DNA of 64,000 nucleotides. Source: Stromatinia cepivora (lineage: Eukaryota > Ascomycota > Leotiomycetes > Helotiales > Sclerotiniaceae). How positions within the stretch are numbered: position 1 is the first letter of the stretch; the number at the start of each line of letters is the position of its first letter. A program made the position numbers and the translations under genes. Location of the stretch: assembly GCA_014898415.1 (NCBI GenBank), contig RCTD01000004.1:743001-807000 (forward strand), read 5' to 3'. Below are positions 35,700 to 46,899 of this stretch, in pieces. Under the pieces are notes generated by a model that had not been told where the DNA came from, did not search any database, and was given only the letters and a program-made list of their open reading frames with translations.

Positions 35700-36900
35700 C
35701 TACTCATCCCCGAATACATTCCATCCAAATGTATCTTTCAAATCCACGAACCTTGTTTCTTTGCCCTCGGAAACTTTGTTCATACTCTCGAATTCCTCTT
35801 CAGTCAAATCGACCAATGCGCCATTGGTTTTAATTCTTTCCTCATTCGAACTCATAGGGAGGACGACGTATCCTCGTTTGATACCCCAAGCTATCAATAT
35901 CTGACCTATGCTAACACCTTTCTTTTCGGCGATTGAAATGAGTTCAGTATTTTGAATAACGGTTTTTCCTGTAGTGGGAACCTGACTTTGGGACCCGAGT
36001 GGCGAATATGCCACTGGAAGGATATTCTTTGAGAAACAGTAGTTGATCAACTTGGTGTTAGGCCAGACGGGATGAATCTCGACCTGGTTGATAGCGGGAG
36101 GAATCTCCGCATATTTCAACAGAGCTTCCAGGTTTGAAATGGTAAAATTGGATACCCCGATGGCTTTTGCCTTGCCAGCTTTGTTAAGTTCTTCGAATTT
36201 ACGCCAGATAGGTTCCAAGTTGGCAGTGAGTTCTTTCTTGATGATGTACTACTCAAGGTTATTGGAACGGGCCACGATGGAAATTTTGATGTCGATTGGT
36301 GGATCATACCTTTCCATCATCTCCGAGCTTAACCTCATAGTCGTCGGTTCTCTCGGCCGCGAAAGGCCAATGCATCAAGAAAGAATCCACATAATCAAGA
36401 CCAAGTTTCTCTAAACTGTAATTTAGACTCCACTCGACATCTTCAGGGGAACCGCATAGATGAGGCCACACTTTCGTCGTGATGAAGATATCGGAACGTT
36501 TGACACTTGGGTTGTTGGACAAGAATTCTCGCAAGCCTGACCCAACCTCTTCTTCATTTTTGTAACTGCGTTGTGTTAGTTTCAGGGTTCGGAACTCTAA
36601 TACCAAATGGATATTCCCAATACTCTGGCACCCATCATCAAGGAATACGTTACCAAATTAGTAGATAGATAGAAGGGATTAGCCCGGGAGACTTCCATAA
36701 GACAGCTGAGAAGAACGGATAAACATGAGACATAGGGGTTAAACTTACTACCAAGCACAATCTAGATGACGATAACCTGATTGTAGAGCCCAAAGTACAG
36801 CATCGTGGCATTTCCCTGGAGATCCTTTGCTTTGGAAAGTACCAAATCCTAAAGCTGGTATTGTGGCTCCATTGTTCAATTTCAAAATGGGGATTGACAT
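35700..36900 (-). CDS. Aldo-keto reductase
   Basis: Three exons on the minus strand (36900-36749, 36565-36310 and 36248-35700), with introns of 183 and 61 bp, give 318 residues, the usual size for a monomeric aldo-keto reductase. The catalytic tetrad is complete: D47 in RHLDCAW, Y52 just before KNEEE (the Tyr codon lies at the first junction), K82 in TTKVW and H116 in LMHWPF. The barrel continues through GVSNF and AYSPLGS. The C-terminal cofactor motif usually written I-P-K-S reads LPMSSNEERI, with Met268 in place of the Lys that contacts the NADPH 2'-phosphate. It would reduce aldehydes or ketones in the cytosol; the substrate is unknown. The 183-bp intron lacks any coding signal I can place. 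Confidence 0.92.
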
Positions 36901-39900
36901 GATGATGGATTCTACCAATTTCTTAAGTCGAGGAATAAATTTCCGTATGGAGCTAGTAAAGTAAGGGAAATAATTTCTGAGATTGGAAGCTATCGTGGTA
37001 TTTCGTGGATCAAGGAAAATGCACGGAGGAATCTTTGTGTTGCGTTGTGGCCACGGTCATGAAGATGGAATGTTTGAAGTCACAAATAAAGTGAAGAAAA
37101 CGTGGCTGCGTGGAAATTGTGGAATCTGAACTTATCATGAGTAGCAACTAGCAAGATGTATCATGTACGAAGTTATGTTTTGGTTTTAGTTTTGGTTGCT
37201 CTTTCCCATGTGAAACGTGGTACGGTTTGCATGGGACGTACCGAAATTCGGAAGAGTGGTGGGTCATCCTTGTAATCTGTGATTGTTACACAAATAAACA
37301 ATTTTTTTTATAAAAGGATTCTCGTGGAGGTTTTCTGGAAGAGATGAACTTTCCTCGATAAAGTTAAAGGTTCATTAGACTCTTAAAGTTTGATCTAATT
37401 AGACCTAATCGTGCGTCTGTTAGCTTCCTCATACTTACTAATCAAGGGTAAGAAAGGCTTAATGTCCTGGATTTGTGCCCAACGTCAAGTAGCAAAGATG
37501 TTAAAGGGCCCAAGTAGAGGGGTCGTTGATAGTCGAAATGATTGGCCATCATCTCGTGATAGTTCAAACAGCATTGTTCATGTAAATGCCTGCTCGTACG
37601 TTGTGACCCCGCTTGAATCACCTTGCGGCCCGAGCCGCGCTAGATAGGACAGAAGTGGAGGATGTCGAGAGAGTATTCTATCTAATGCACGTTGTATATC
37701 AAACAATGTGCAGATACAAAGCTAGATAGGCTATTTTGAACTTTCATCTGTCATGTATTCTAGTTAGCTCCGTTTCGAGTCAGTTAAAGCAGGATGTGGT
37801 CCTCCTCAACATGGGATTCTGTTCGTTGTTGCCTCTTATCTGGTTTGTATGCAGATATTCGGAGTTGGACTTGAACAAGCCGTGCTGATTGTATGACACG
37901 AAGCAGAACAATGACGCTAGATTGTGTAATTTGAAATCAAACAATCTCCGCAGATGCAATGTAGAAGTAGTTCCCACAGGTAATGCATTGCTTCCTTACA
38001 CGCCAACCGCATTGTTAGCCTCATGGAACTGACAGATGAGGGATATTTTCTCTGTCCTTCTCAATGCTCATGTCTCCTCCGCTCCATCTCTTCTTTCCCA
38101 ACGACAAATGCGCCACCAACCGCAGCTAATCCACTAGTCAACTTAACCAACATTACATCACCCATATTAGGTCTAAACAAACCCTTCTTCAGACCCTGGA
38201 GGGCAGCACAGGATCTTCCATTTTCATATGACAAACAGCCTGTCCCCTATTACCCACAAGTGAGTGCTGCACTCTTCAAACCCCCTTCCTTGTTTTCTCC
38301 GTCTATTGTCGGTCCATCTTTCCTCCTTAGAGCAGTTTGATATTGCATACAAAGCGCGAATGCAACTCGCAAAACTATAGAGCCTAATCCTGTGCGGGTC
38401 CACGAAAGAAATGTTCATTCATTTGCTAAATGGTCTCAAGTTACACTGCTTGTATTTTGTAGCGGTTTGTCGATTTAATGGAAGGTGGGCATGAGTTCAA
38501 ACATTCACACTGCGTTCTGTCTCCTCCTAATACTTGAGGTTTACTGCTTAGAGCCTGACTGAAATGGCAAAGGTGATATATGTATGTAACAAGTACTCGA
38601 CAAAATAATTATTAATGCATATACCCTAAGGTAATCATCGATACATATTATACGGATATCGGTATCCTAAATGTTCAAACCAATCATAAATAATCTAAAA
38701 ACCCCACATTCGTTTTTTATTCTCTTATTTATTGATTTTTAAAGGGATCAGCGATATATCCTGAGTAGGATTATTAACTCAAATATATAATATAACCACT
38801 TATTACAATATACACTTAATTTTTAACTTCCTCAACATTTTTCTAACTTCCCCAACCTTTTTCTAACTTCTCTAAACTTTTTCTAACTTCCTCGATCTTT
38901 TTCTAACTCATCTTTTCAAAATTAATCCCTTTTTCAAAATTAACTTTTTTTTCATCTTTATTATCTATTATATCTATTATACAATACGGGTTACTTGGGG
39001 GAAAAAAAAATTCGAAAAAAAACGAAATTCTAAAAAAATAGAATTTAAATACAAATTGAAATATATATCAATAGAATATCTTCAAACTCAAGAAATTCTA
39101 AAAAATGATAATATATATTTCAAACTTGAAAATTTTCAATATTTAATATAATTACTTTTATATAATACAATATTAATATAAATAATTTAAAATATAAATT
39201 GAACATTTTTATTCTATAATAAAAAAACATATATGATATTCTTTTTATGAACATCTAGGGTTGTTTATTTCAGAACCTTAGGGGTAGACAAAATAAGCGA
39301 ATGGACTCAAACTACTTATTCTGGGCTAACATGTATACTACGCCGTAAGTCATTATTTAACAGTAATGCTATTGAAATTTATATTTTCCAAACGTATGAT
39401 CATGGAAGGCTAGATCATACTGATTCCGTAAATGTTCATCAGATTGCTTTAAAATCAGGCCTAAACAGATGAAGATGAAACCATGAGTAGACATTTACTA
39501 TTTTGAGAAATGAAACGATCTAGAAGTATTCTAGAAAGTGGCTCAGATGGCAACTATGAGAGTAATGCCTAGTGATTCGATGGCGACTTCTTGTAGCTTG
39601 ATGAGTACAGAGGTTGATGGGGAAAGTATTGTAAAACACGCCAAAAAATGACCGTGCTTGTCCCACAAGCAGGGGCTTTGACCAATAATATCATCACACT
39701 AGCTGAGGATTTATATGGTGAAATCTAGGTGGTTAAAGTATTGTAAATTTCAAGATTTACTAACAAAATCATTCAAAATCATCAAAATCATTAATATTTT
39801 ATTTCGAAATCTGTTTTAAAACTATTTTGAATTCATTAAAAAAGGTTACACAAACTTCAAAGGTTTTAGAATCATAAGATTATTGAAATTCGATCAAAAT

Positions 39901-41391
39901 CTTCAAAACTCGAAAGTTAAAGGGAACAATTCAATATCTATTCAAATTACTTAAAGCAATATCAAAAGACAGGAAAAACAGCAATATATGAGTAAAAAAT
40001 GTCTTACATTACTTACCCTTTCAACCTCCGTACCTGCCTAGTAGCTCTAGAAAGTAATTCATTCAAATGAAGATATTTGCGCATAATAACATTCAAACTC
40101 TTGCGGGAAGCAACCCTTTGCATTGTATCAGTCACATAACATTCATCCATTTCATACACCAGTAAAACGAATCTCCAGCTTTGTTTGCTCTGAAAAATTC
40201 TGGCAAACTTCACGGTGCGAGCTCAATTTTCAGCATCCTAATATGTTTGGAGATAAAATAATCTCATCCAAGCCTCCTTGTCCGATAGTAGGTAGTTTGC
40301 CTTGAACATATGGATTCACTCTTCACTATATCATCAGCCCCCTTCCAGATGAAAATCCATCGATACTCAATATTACTTGATTCCCATCTATCTCTATAGC
40401 TATCTACCATCTAACATTTCAAAACCTTTGCATCTAAGCTGAAGTGTTATGAATGCATACTACAATAAAACTATTTCCGAAAACTTACCAACTCATCTTC
40501 GGATTCACTATACTCATCTATATCTGCAAAGAAATTGCGGGGACCAACTCAATATCACCAAATGCATAAGATGATTCAATGTTACTGCTACTGCTTCCCA
40601 ATCATCTTCATCACTGCCAAGGGTATGCACCATGTAAAGTCGAAGAAGGTATTCTGCGAGTTACAAGATCAATTGGTTAAGCTTCAACTTTTATCACCTC
40701 CTTAATCTGCTAAGGGTTATGATATGGTTTTGTTCGAGATATTCGGGTTATAAGTTTGTATTTTCTGATTTTACATCCAGTCGAGCACTCGAGCATACCG
40801 CCGACTTTGATTGATTCTTTCATACCGGCGGAGGCGAGCAGTGCGAGTGTGGAATGTATATCCTTTAAAAGAGGATTTGTATCCTGGCTACAAACCAAAT
40901 ACCTCGTACCTCTCTCCCCCCTCCTCCCTCCTCAAACACATCAATAGAATAATATAAAAGGCACATGAAACCAATGGATTAGAATTGTTTATTTCGTATC
41001 TATACAAATTCGCATCCATCCATTCCATCCATTCATCGCTTCCTATCATCCTTCCCTCTGATATGTAGACAGCCCATCACCCTTTCCCTTCTCCTATCAC
41101 TCAATTAACGCTCCATCTACACATCAATGTATCATATGCAAGCTTTTGTAATCTAGGAGCTTTTCCATCCAACGCTGATATCCATACCACACCACCACCC
41201 ATCTTATCCATCCATTCACTAACTCAGTTAGTCTGGAATGGAAAATGAAAAAATAAAACGCCTGGACCATGCATATTGTAAGTTGTAAGAATGTCATCAA
41301 TCATCGCTTCGCATTTATCGTCTGCGTCATAAGTATTTTCTTCTCCTCCTTTCCGATCCGTATGATGCCCATCCCTTTACAAACCCCTCAA
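36901..41391. other. 4.5-kb spacer with a 20-bp tandem repeat and AT-rich core
   Basis: No gene is supported. Small frames (37411-37647, 38023-38340 and 40013-40213) have no recognisable motif. The segment at about 38700-39250 is very AT-rich and may be a decayed transposon. The right end (40900-41391) is the 3' side of the HECT ligase gene. Confidence 0.5.
38824..38903. repeat. 20-bp minisatellite, four units
   Basis: Four head-to-tail copies of a unit beginning TAACTTCC and ending TTTTTC. They differ at a few positions in the middle (CTCAACA, CCCAACC, TCTAAAC and CTCGATC). A partial fifth unit, TAACTCATC, follows. Confidence 0.88.
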
Positions 41392-44300
41392 TCACGAAAG
41401 ATCAAAGCCAGCCCCAGCATTAACTGCATACAGCAACTTCTCCCTCAACTTCTCCTTACTTTGATACCTCGGCAATTTCAACAGATTAACACACGTACTC
41501 GCACTTGGCAGCCGCTCCTCATCCGCACTACCATCCCTGATACTAAACAGTGGATTCAACGATGAGAATCCTAATAAAGGTGCTCTTGGCGTGCTCGTCA
41601 CATACTTGAGTACTTTTCTCCTATCCTCATCTTCGAACTCTTCCATAACTTGCCAGAACATCATGATAGTTGGGTGTTCAAGTCCATCATCTCCAATCTG
41701 ATATACACCGCCATATCGTGTGTTTCTACGTAGATCATCGATGTTGATCTCGGATGTTTCGCCGGAAATTAGAGTTTGAAGTTCGACTTGGTTAAACATG
41801 CTCAACCAAGAAGGATTTATGATTTGGCCGAGACCGCGAAGGAAAGCTTGGGTAAGTTCGTAAGGTTGAATATGGAGACGGTGGCGAACGACGTATGCGA
41901 TGTAGAGGAGACGATTTTCATTTGTAACAGGAATGTTGGAGCCATTTGGCATGAGATCCCGGGTGATAATTTTGGGACGGCCACCAGGTAGGGGGCTGGG
42001 AACTGTGTCGGTTATGGTGAAGTCGAGCGAGAAGTCTTCGACATTTCCGGGATAGTTTTTGAGTTTTAATAGCCCTTGATATAATCCTTCGTCAAGGTCA
42101 CGTAGATCGTTGAGATTTCCACGGCTTGCTGCTTCTGGACCAGAATATGCAGCAGACCATTTGAGAAGGAAAAATCCGGCAAAATTGATATCGATAAGAA
42201 TTCCCTCATACAAACACTTTCCTACTACGCGACCTAAGAATTGCATGCGATTGCGCAGCTGTACACTATATGCCCTCCATTCAGGGCTGGTCTCGTTGAT
42301 CCCATTTGATCTCAAGAACTCATAGTCTTGTTCGGTCGCTGTTGGATTGGGGTAGAGTAGATTTTGATCATTCGTCACAAAAAGGGATGGACAACTGCCA
42401 TAGTCTAGAGGGCCGCGAAATGCTTCATTTGTAACACTGGTGAGAAACTCTTTCGTCACTCCACCGCCATCAATACCAGCCTCAACCGCACCGAAGCTGT
42501 CAATAAACGTGATCTGAATTGGCTCCTTGAGACCTTCTGCCAGTGGATAGAAGGCCTCAAAAGCATCTTCAAATACGTTTTGTCGACGAATCTGTGCATG
42601 ATGTCTGCCAAGAGCTTCTTGTGCAGCATGCAGACTATGTGACATATCTTCCATTCGCATTCGCCATGAATCTGGATCGACGACTCCTGCTCGTCTCTTG
42701 AGTTGATCCAACATGACGAACTGACGAAATATCTCAACACGAGTTTCGAAAGGGATGACAAATGGCATGTTTTCTAACACCTCTATTCTCGGCCCAACAG
42801 CGGCCATGAGTTTCCCTTTATTGACTTTTCGCTGCTGCCTTCTGAAAATTTCCTGCTGTATCATCAGATGTGGTCGATGAAAACGACCAATACTGAGGCC
42901 CTGAACAGGCCCAAACTCTTCTGCGTCTTCTTCATCAAACTCGTCTTCAGCACCTTCACCGTCTACAACTTCTTGTCGTCTTTCTTGCTCCCTGATAACA
43001 TCAACAATAAAGCCTTTCATGTCAAAACGTGTCGTCATGAGCCAATGATCCTTTGGCAAAAATCGTCGTCTCGAATCTCGTTCATAGATCATTCGCAAGA
43101 CCCCGATGACAATTGTCCTCAGATAGTAAAACGTCATGCCCGAAATTCCGGCGAATGGCCAACTTGAGTTGCTTGCCGTTGGCCCCTCGTCAAAAGTCTC
43201 CTTCTTTTCTTTTCCGGATTGATTGTTGACGCTAAAATAGGTGCCTAGACCACCTTCCATAACAGGCTTATCATCACCAGAAAGTTCTGCAGCATTATAA
43301 TAGGTAGTGAATGAGATATTCTTCAGAAAAAGGGTGAGTTTCTCGACAGCTTCCAATGGAAGTGCACTCCCTCGAATCTTGGAAACATTTCCACTTGCTT
43401 GACTTGACTCCATGCTGCCCCCGAGAAAGTCCTCATCGTCTATGAATTTTAGGATAAATGTATAAAGTTCCAGGAAAAGAAGAATGGTTCTCCATTCTCG
43501 ATTTCTTGACATAACTTCTTGAGATGGTTCATTACTGTGCTGCTTTTGATATCGAAGAATTTCTAATGCAGCTTTCGAATCGGCCACGATAGCTTTGAAG
43601 GTGCTAGTTGAGCTCATTGCCTGCCAAAAGAACTTGAGAACCAACACCTGGTCACCATTCGAAGCCATCATAGAGCTAGAACAGAGCCACATTCTAATTT
43701 CATCCGCACGATCTGGGAATATTCTCAGCAGTGTAAGAGCATAACTCGCCAGGAAGCTTGCATCCTCTTGCCCCGTCATCGAGCCTTTAGCATAATCGCT
43801 GATACCAAGTTATTAGCGAAGATTAAAAAAGAAAGACATACTTGACTTACATGTTAAATCTTTCCAGTAATCCTACTACTGAAGCTTTATTTAACAAAGA
43901 TATCAACTGGTTACTAATGAATATGGGCAAGTTCCGTGCAGGGTGGACCCCGGTTTCTTTGTTTTCTTTCTTTTGGGGAGTATTGGATGTTGGTTTGACA
44001 CCATCGAACTTGCCAATAATATCTACTGAGCACGCCGATAGTTGGAGAGACAAGGCTCTCAGTAGCTCAACTTCTTGTTCACGATGCTCTCGCATGTGAT
44101 ATATTGCAATAAAGTGAGCAAGCAGCCATAGCCTTGCCTCTGGATTTGACTGCGAGGAAGAGATGTTTGAGTAGTCACGGACTATAGCTGTAGCTAGACG
44201 ATTGCCGCTCATTTTAGATGCGAGTTCTTGTAAATCTCCAAGTCTAGTCTCCAAATCTGGAGTGGTAAGGAACCGGAATGCCATGGCTGAATAGATATCC

Positions 44301-45118
44301 AGTGACAGTGAAACTATATTGATCAGCAACTAGGTATGACAGGCTCACATGTGGAAGGGGAGACCTACTGGACGAATCTCCTGGCGCTAAAGGAGGTTCT
44401 TCAAGAGGAAAGAGTGCTGCCGAGACAAGCTCTGCACGACGTCCATCGGTGAGACTGCTGTTGACCACGGCGGCTGACAGAAAGTTGTAATAAGGAATTG
44501 AAATATGTGAGAGTATATCTCTTTTGTGCACTGCTATATTCGACAGGAGCTTGAATAGGTTTGCGTCGTAGCTGGGTAAGGAACTATTGAAGAGGTCAGA
44601 AGTTGATCAAGAATAAACATATGTGGGTATGCGTACTGCATGAGCGCGCTGAGTATGAGCTTTGCTAGTTTCAATAAATAAGGTTGATACTCTGCTTGAG
44701 ATATGAGTTCGGCATTATTATTATGAACCAACTTCCTGCCAAGTGCCGTCAATTGTGCTATGTCATCCTCCCGTTCGGGGTTGCAAAATGCAACCAACAA
44801 CTGTAATTGCTCAACCGTAATGGGCACATCGGCCTCTTCTTCGTGAGAAGTGTAGGACAACTGGTATTGCCGTCTTCGTGCATCGGCAAGCTCGGTTCTA
44901 GATTTATGACCCCTCCATACTCTCTGGATTTTCTTCGAAGCGTTGAGCCTCTCTCTTTCTCTCTGCCGCTGCTCCCTCTCTTGTTGCGCATGTGCCAATG
45001 TCTTCTGAGCAGCGGAAGCCGAAGAATTCCAGGAGCTGGCAGCGAATGGATTTGGATTTTGACCAGAAAGATTGACTTGTCTTGGTTTGCGAGAACTCCC
45101 ACTGAATGTTTGGAACAT
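41392..45118 (-). CDS. hul5: HECT-type E3 ubiquitin ligase of the Hul5/UBE3C family
   Basis: Four exons on minus (45118-44637, 44583-44369, 44286-43851 and 43798-41392), with introns of 53, 82 and 52 bp, give 1,179 residues. A basic coiled stretch and an IQ-like motif (ASKKIQRVWRGHKSR, residues 60-75) begin the protein, as in UBE3C. The HECT domain fills the last 380 residues or so, with ITFIDSFGAVEAGIDGGGVTKEF at its N-lobe. The catalytic Cys is in LPSASTCVNLLKLP at residue 1147, 32 residues before the end. An acidic segment (GEGAEDEFDEEDAEEFG) precedes the domain. Hul5 relatives extend ubiquitin chains on proteasome-bound and misfolded proteins. For the second junction I used the GTAGGT donor because it keeps the frame; the nearby GTGAGC donor does not. 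The gene shares a 1.8-kb divergent promoter with pab1. Confidence 0.94.
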
Positions 45119-46744
45119 TTCGAAATTGTGAAAATAAGGGGTTTATCTATCACTGTTTGAGGTCTTCTTCTTTGTCTTGCGCCGTAAATGACTGTATCAT
45201 GGGCAAAGCAGCATACCGAAGAGCTCTATGGGCGATCCAAGGATAGACCGATCGAAGATGGGAGAATAATGATTGTGGCAGACGGGTGTGGGTTGATGAT
45301 AGCAGTACTATTACTATCAAAGACTAGGAAAATAGTAGAATGAGACAGTTGAGGTAATTTCGTTCAAAAAACTTCTATGAGATTCGCTCTTTTCGATTTT
45401 AAAGTAGGTTTTTGAAGGCAAAGTAACAAAGTAATATTCATTCATTTACAGCCTCTCTGTCCCTCGGATTACGTTGGTAGCAGCCTCATTAAATGACGCC
45501 GCTTTTGATAAACCAAATGCCCGATAAGGTGATTACTTTGCCTTATAAATCAATTCGGTGGAATGGAATTAAGGAAAGTTGTCTTTCTTTCTTATGGTGT
45601 GATTACATAAGCATTATTCATAACTCTTCAATGCTGTTCTCTGGGCATGGGATAGAATGGATATTTATACATCCCTCTTAATTGACAGTGACTTATGCCA
45701 AGGCCGTTGAATGTCCTATCTATATCTTCATATACTCTTTCATGGGGGCACGTCCTGGCTGCGCTCTATCAACGATTATATCAAATTCATTGTAACATAC
45801 TTCCATACAGTGCTCTTATTCTTCTAGTAGAGCGAAGCGAAAAAACCTCCACGGCAAGTGGCCAAGCGGAGCATCATGGTAAATAAATATACTTATTAAA
45901 TGATGTTTTCTCCTTTAATTCTATAATATTGACTATCTCCAACCTCCATAACCACTCACAAGAACGTCAGTGACACTTCACGAGACCTTCTTCAGCTTGG
46001 TAGTAGTAGTGATTTTAATCATTAGTGTTTTTATGGCCTTCCTTCTCTTTTCAGATACCCATAGATTACAAAACCTTTCCAGATGTTAATGATTATATAA
46101 GCCACCATAAAATTTGAGAGTCAATATCAATTTTATTAGTCATTCTTTTTTCAGTAGTATTAACCTTTTGATCATTCACTTGATGAATCAGCTGTAGCGA
46201 ATCATATGAGATCTTCTTTCACTTACCGTCATTAAACTACCGAACTAATCCCAATTAAGTATAGTTAGACTACGCACAGAAATTTCGAAAAAAGATGAAC
46301 TAAGTTTTATCTGTCGCGATTATGATTTTAAAGAAATCTCCTTCCTTTCTTCAACCATCCAAAAAAAAAAAACATCCCACCGAAAAGATCTTACAATAGC
46401 GGTTTAAGTACGAATAACTTCGTGCTTTTTTCGTTCTTCTTCGCCCTTTTCAAATTAGAAAACCCCTCTTCTTCAAGAGATACAAAAAAATTTGAAAATC
46501 AACCCACAGAAAACCCCAGATTTGCGATCGATACTTATTCTATCGAACGTTTTTCGAAATACCTTCACCTTCCTTCCGAAATCAAAACCTTCCTCCTCAA
46601 AAAGTCAGTCATATTGTGCTTTTTGTCTCGCGACACTGATATCAGTATTTTCATTCAATACTTATTGGTTCTGTACAGAATTATTCTCACGAATTTCTAC
46701 CCCTCCTCCGACCCTCTTTTCAAACAACACATCTCGACGTAAAG
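45119..46744. promoter_or_regulatory. Divergent promoter region of hul5 (-) and pab1 (+)
   Basis: The two start codons are separated by 1.8 kb with no other supported gene. On the pab1 side an A-run (about 46361-46372) and CT-rich stretches (46425-46620) resemble a fungal core promoter and leader. I see no clear TATA box that I would assign. A-rich stretches lie close to the probable pab1 leader. Confidence 0.45.
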
Positions 46745-46884
46745 GTAAGGATGGCCACTTGGGTAGTTCTCTTGCCTTTAGACCTCCTCTCAATATTCCC
46801 TTTGTCATCCCTCATTGTTACGAGTTATTTTACAAAATGCGATTTTAATAATTTCCGTTCAACTGCTAATTTTCGTCTTCTCAG
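46745..46884 (+). other. Probable 5'-leader intron of pab1
   Basis: GTAAGG at 46745 and the acceptor CTTCTCAG ending at 46884, with a branch-like CTGCTAAT 20 bp upstream of it, define a 140-bp intron that ends 15 bp before the start codon. It removes an upstream ATG at 46751 from the mature leader. It is predicted from splice motifs only. Confidence 0.6.
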
Positions 46885-46899
46885 TAAAATTTACTCAAA

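Noticed and set aside
38023..38340. 105-codon Ser/Pro-rich frame
   Set aside because: No motif, no intron signals, and composition like the surrounding spacer.
39240..39460. Possible decayed DNA-transposon or gene fragment (GVDKISEWTQTTYSG)
   Set aside because: Some coding look on plus, but no transposase motif, terminal repeats or duplication could be found.
40013..40213. 66-codon frame on minus
   Set aside because: A continuous frame, but with no recognisable domain and no supporting context.
45838..45886. Possible tRNA (GGCAAGTGGCCAAGC)
   Set aside because: No cloverleaf with a T-loop and acceptor stem can be formed from the surrounding bases.
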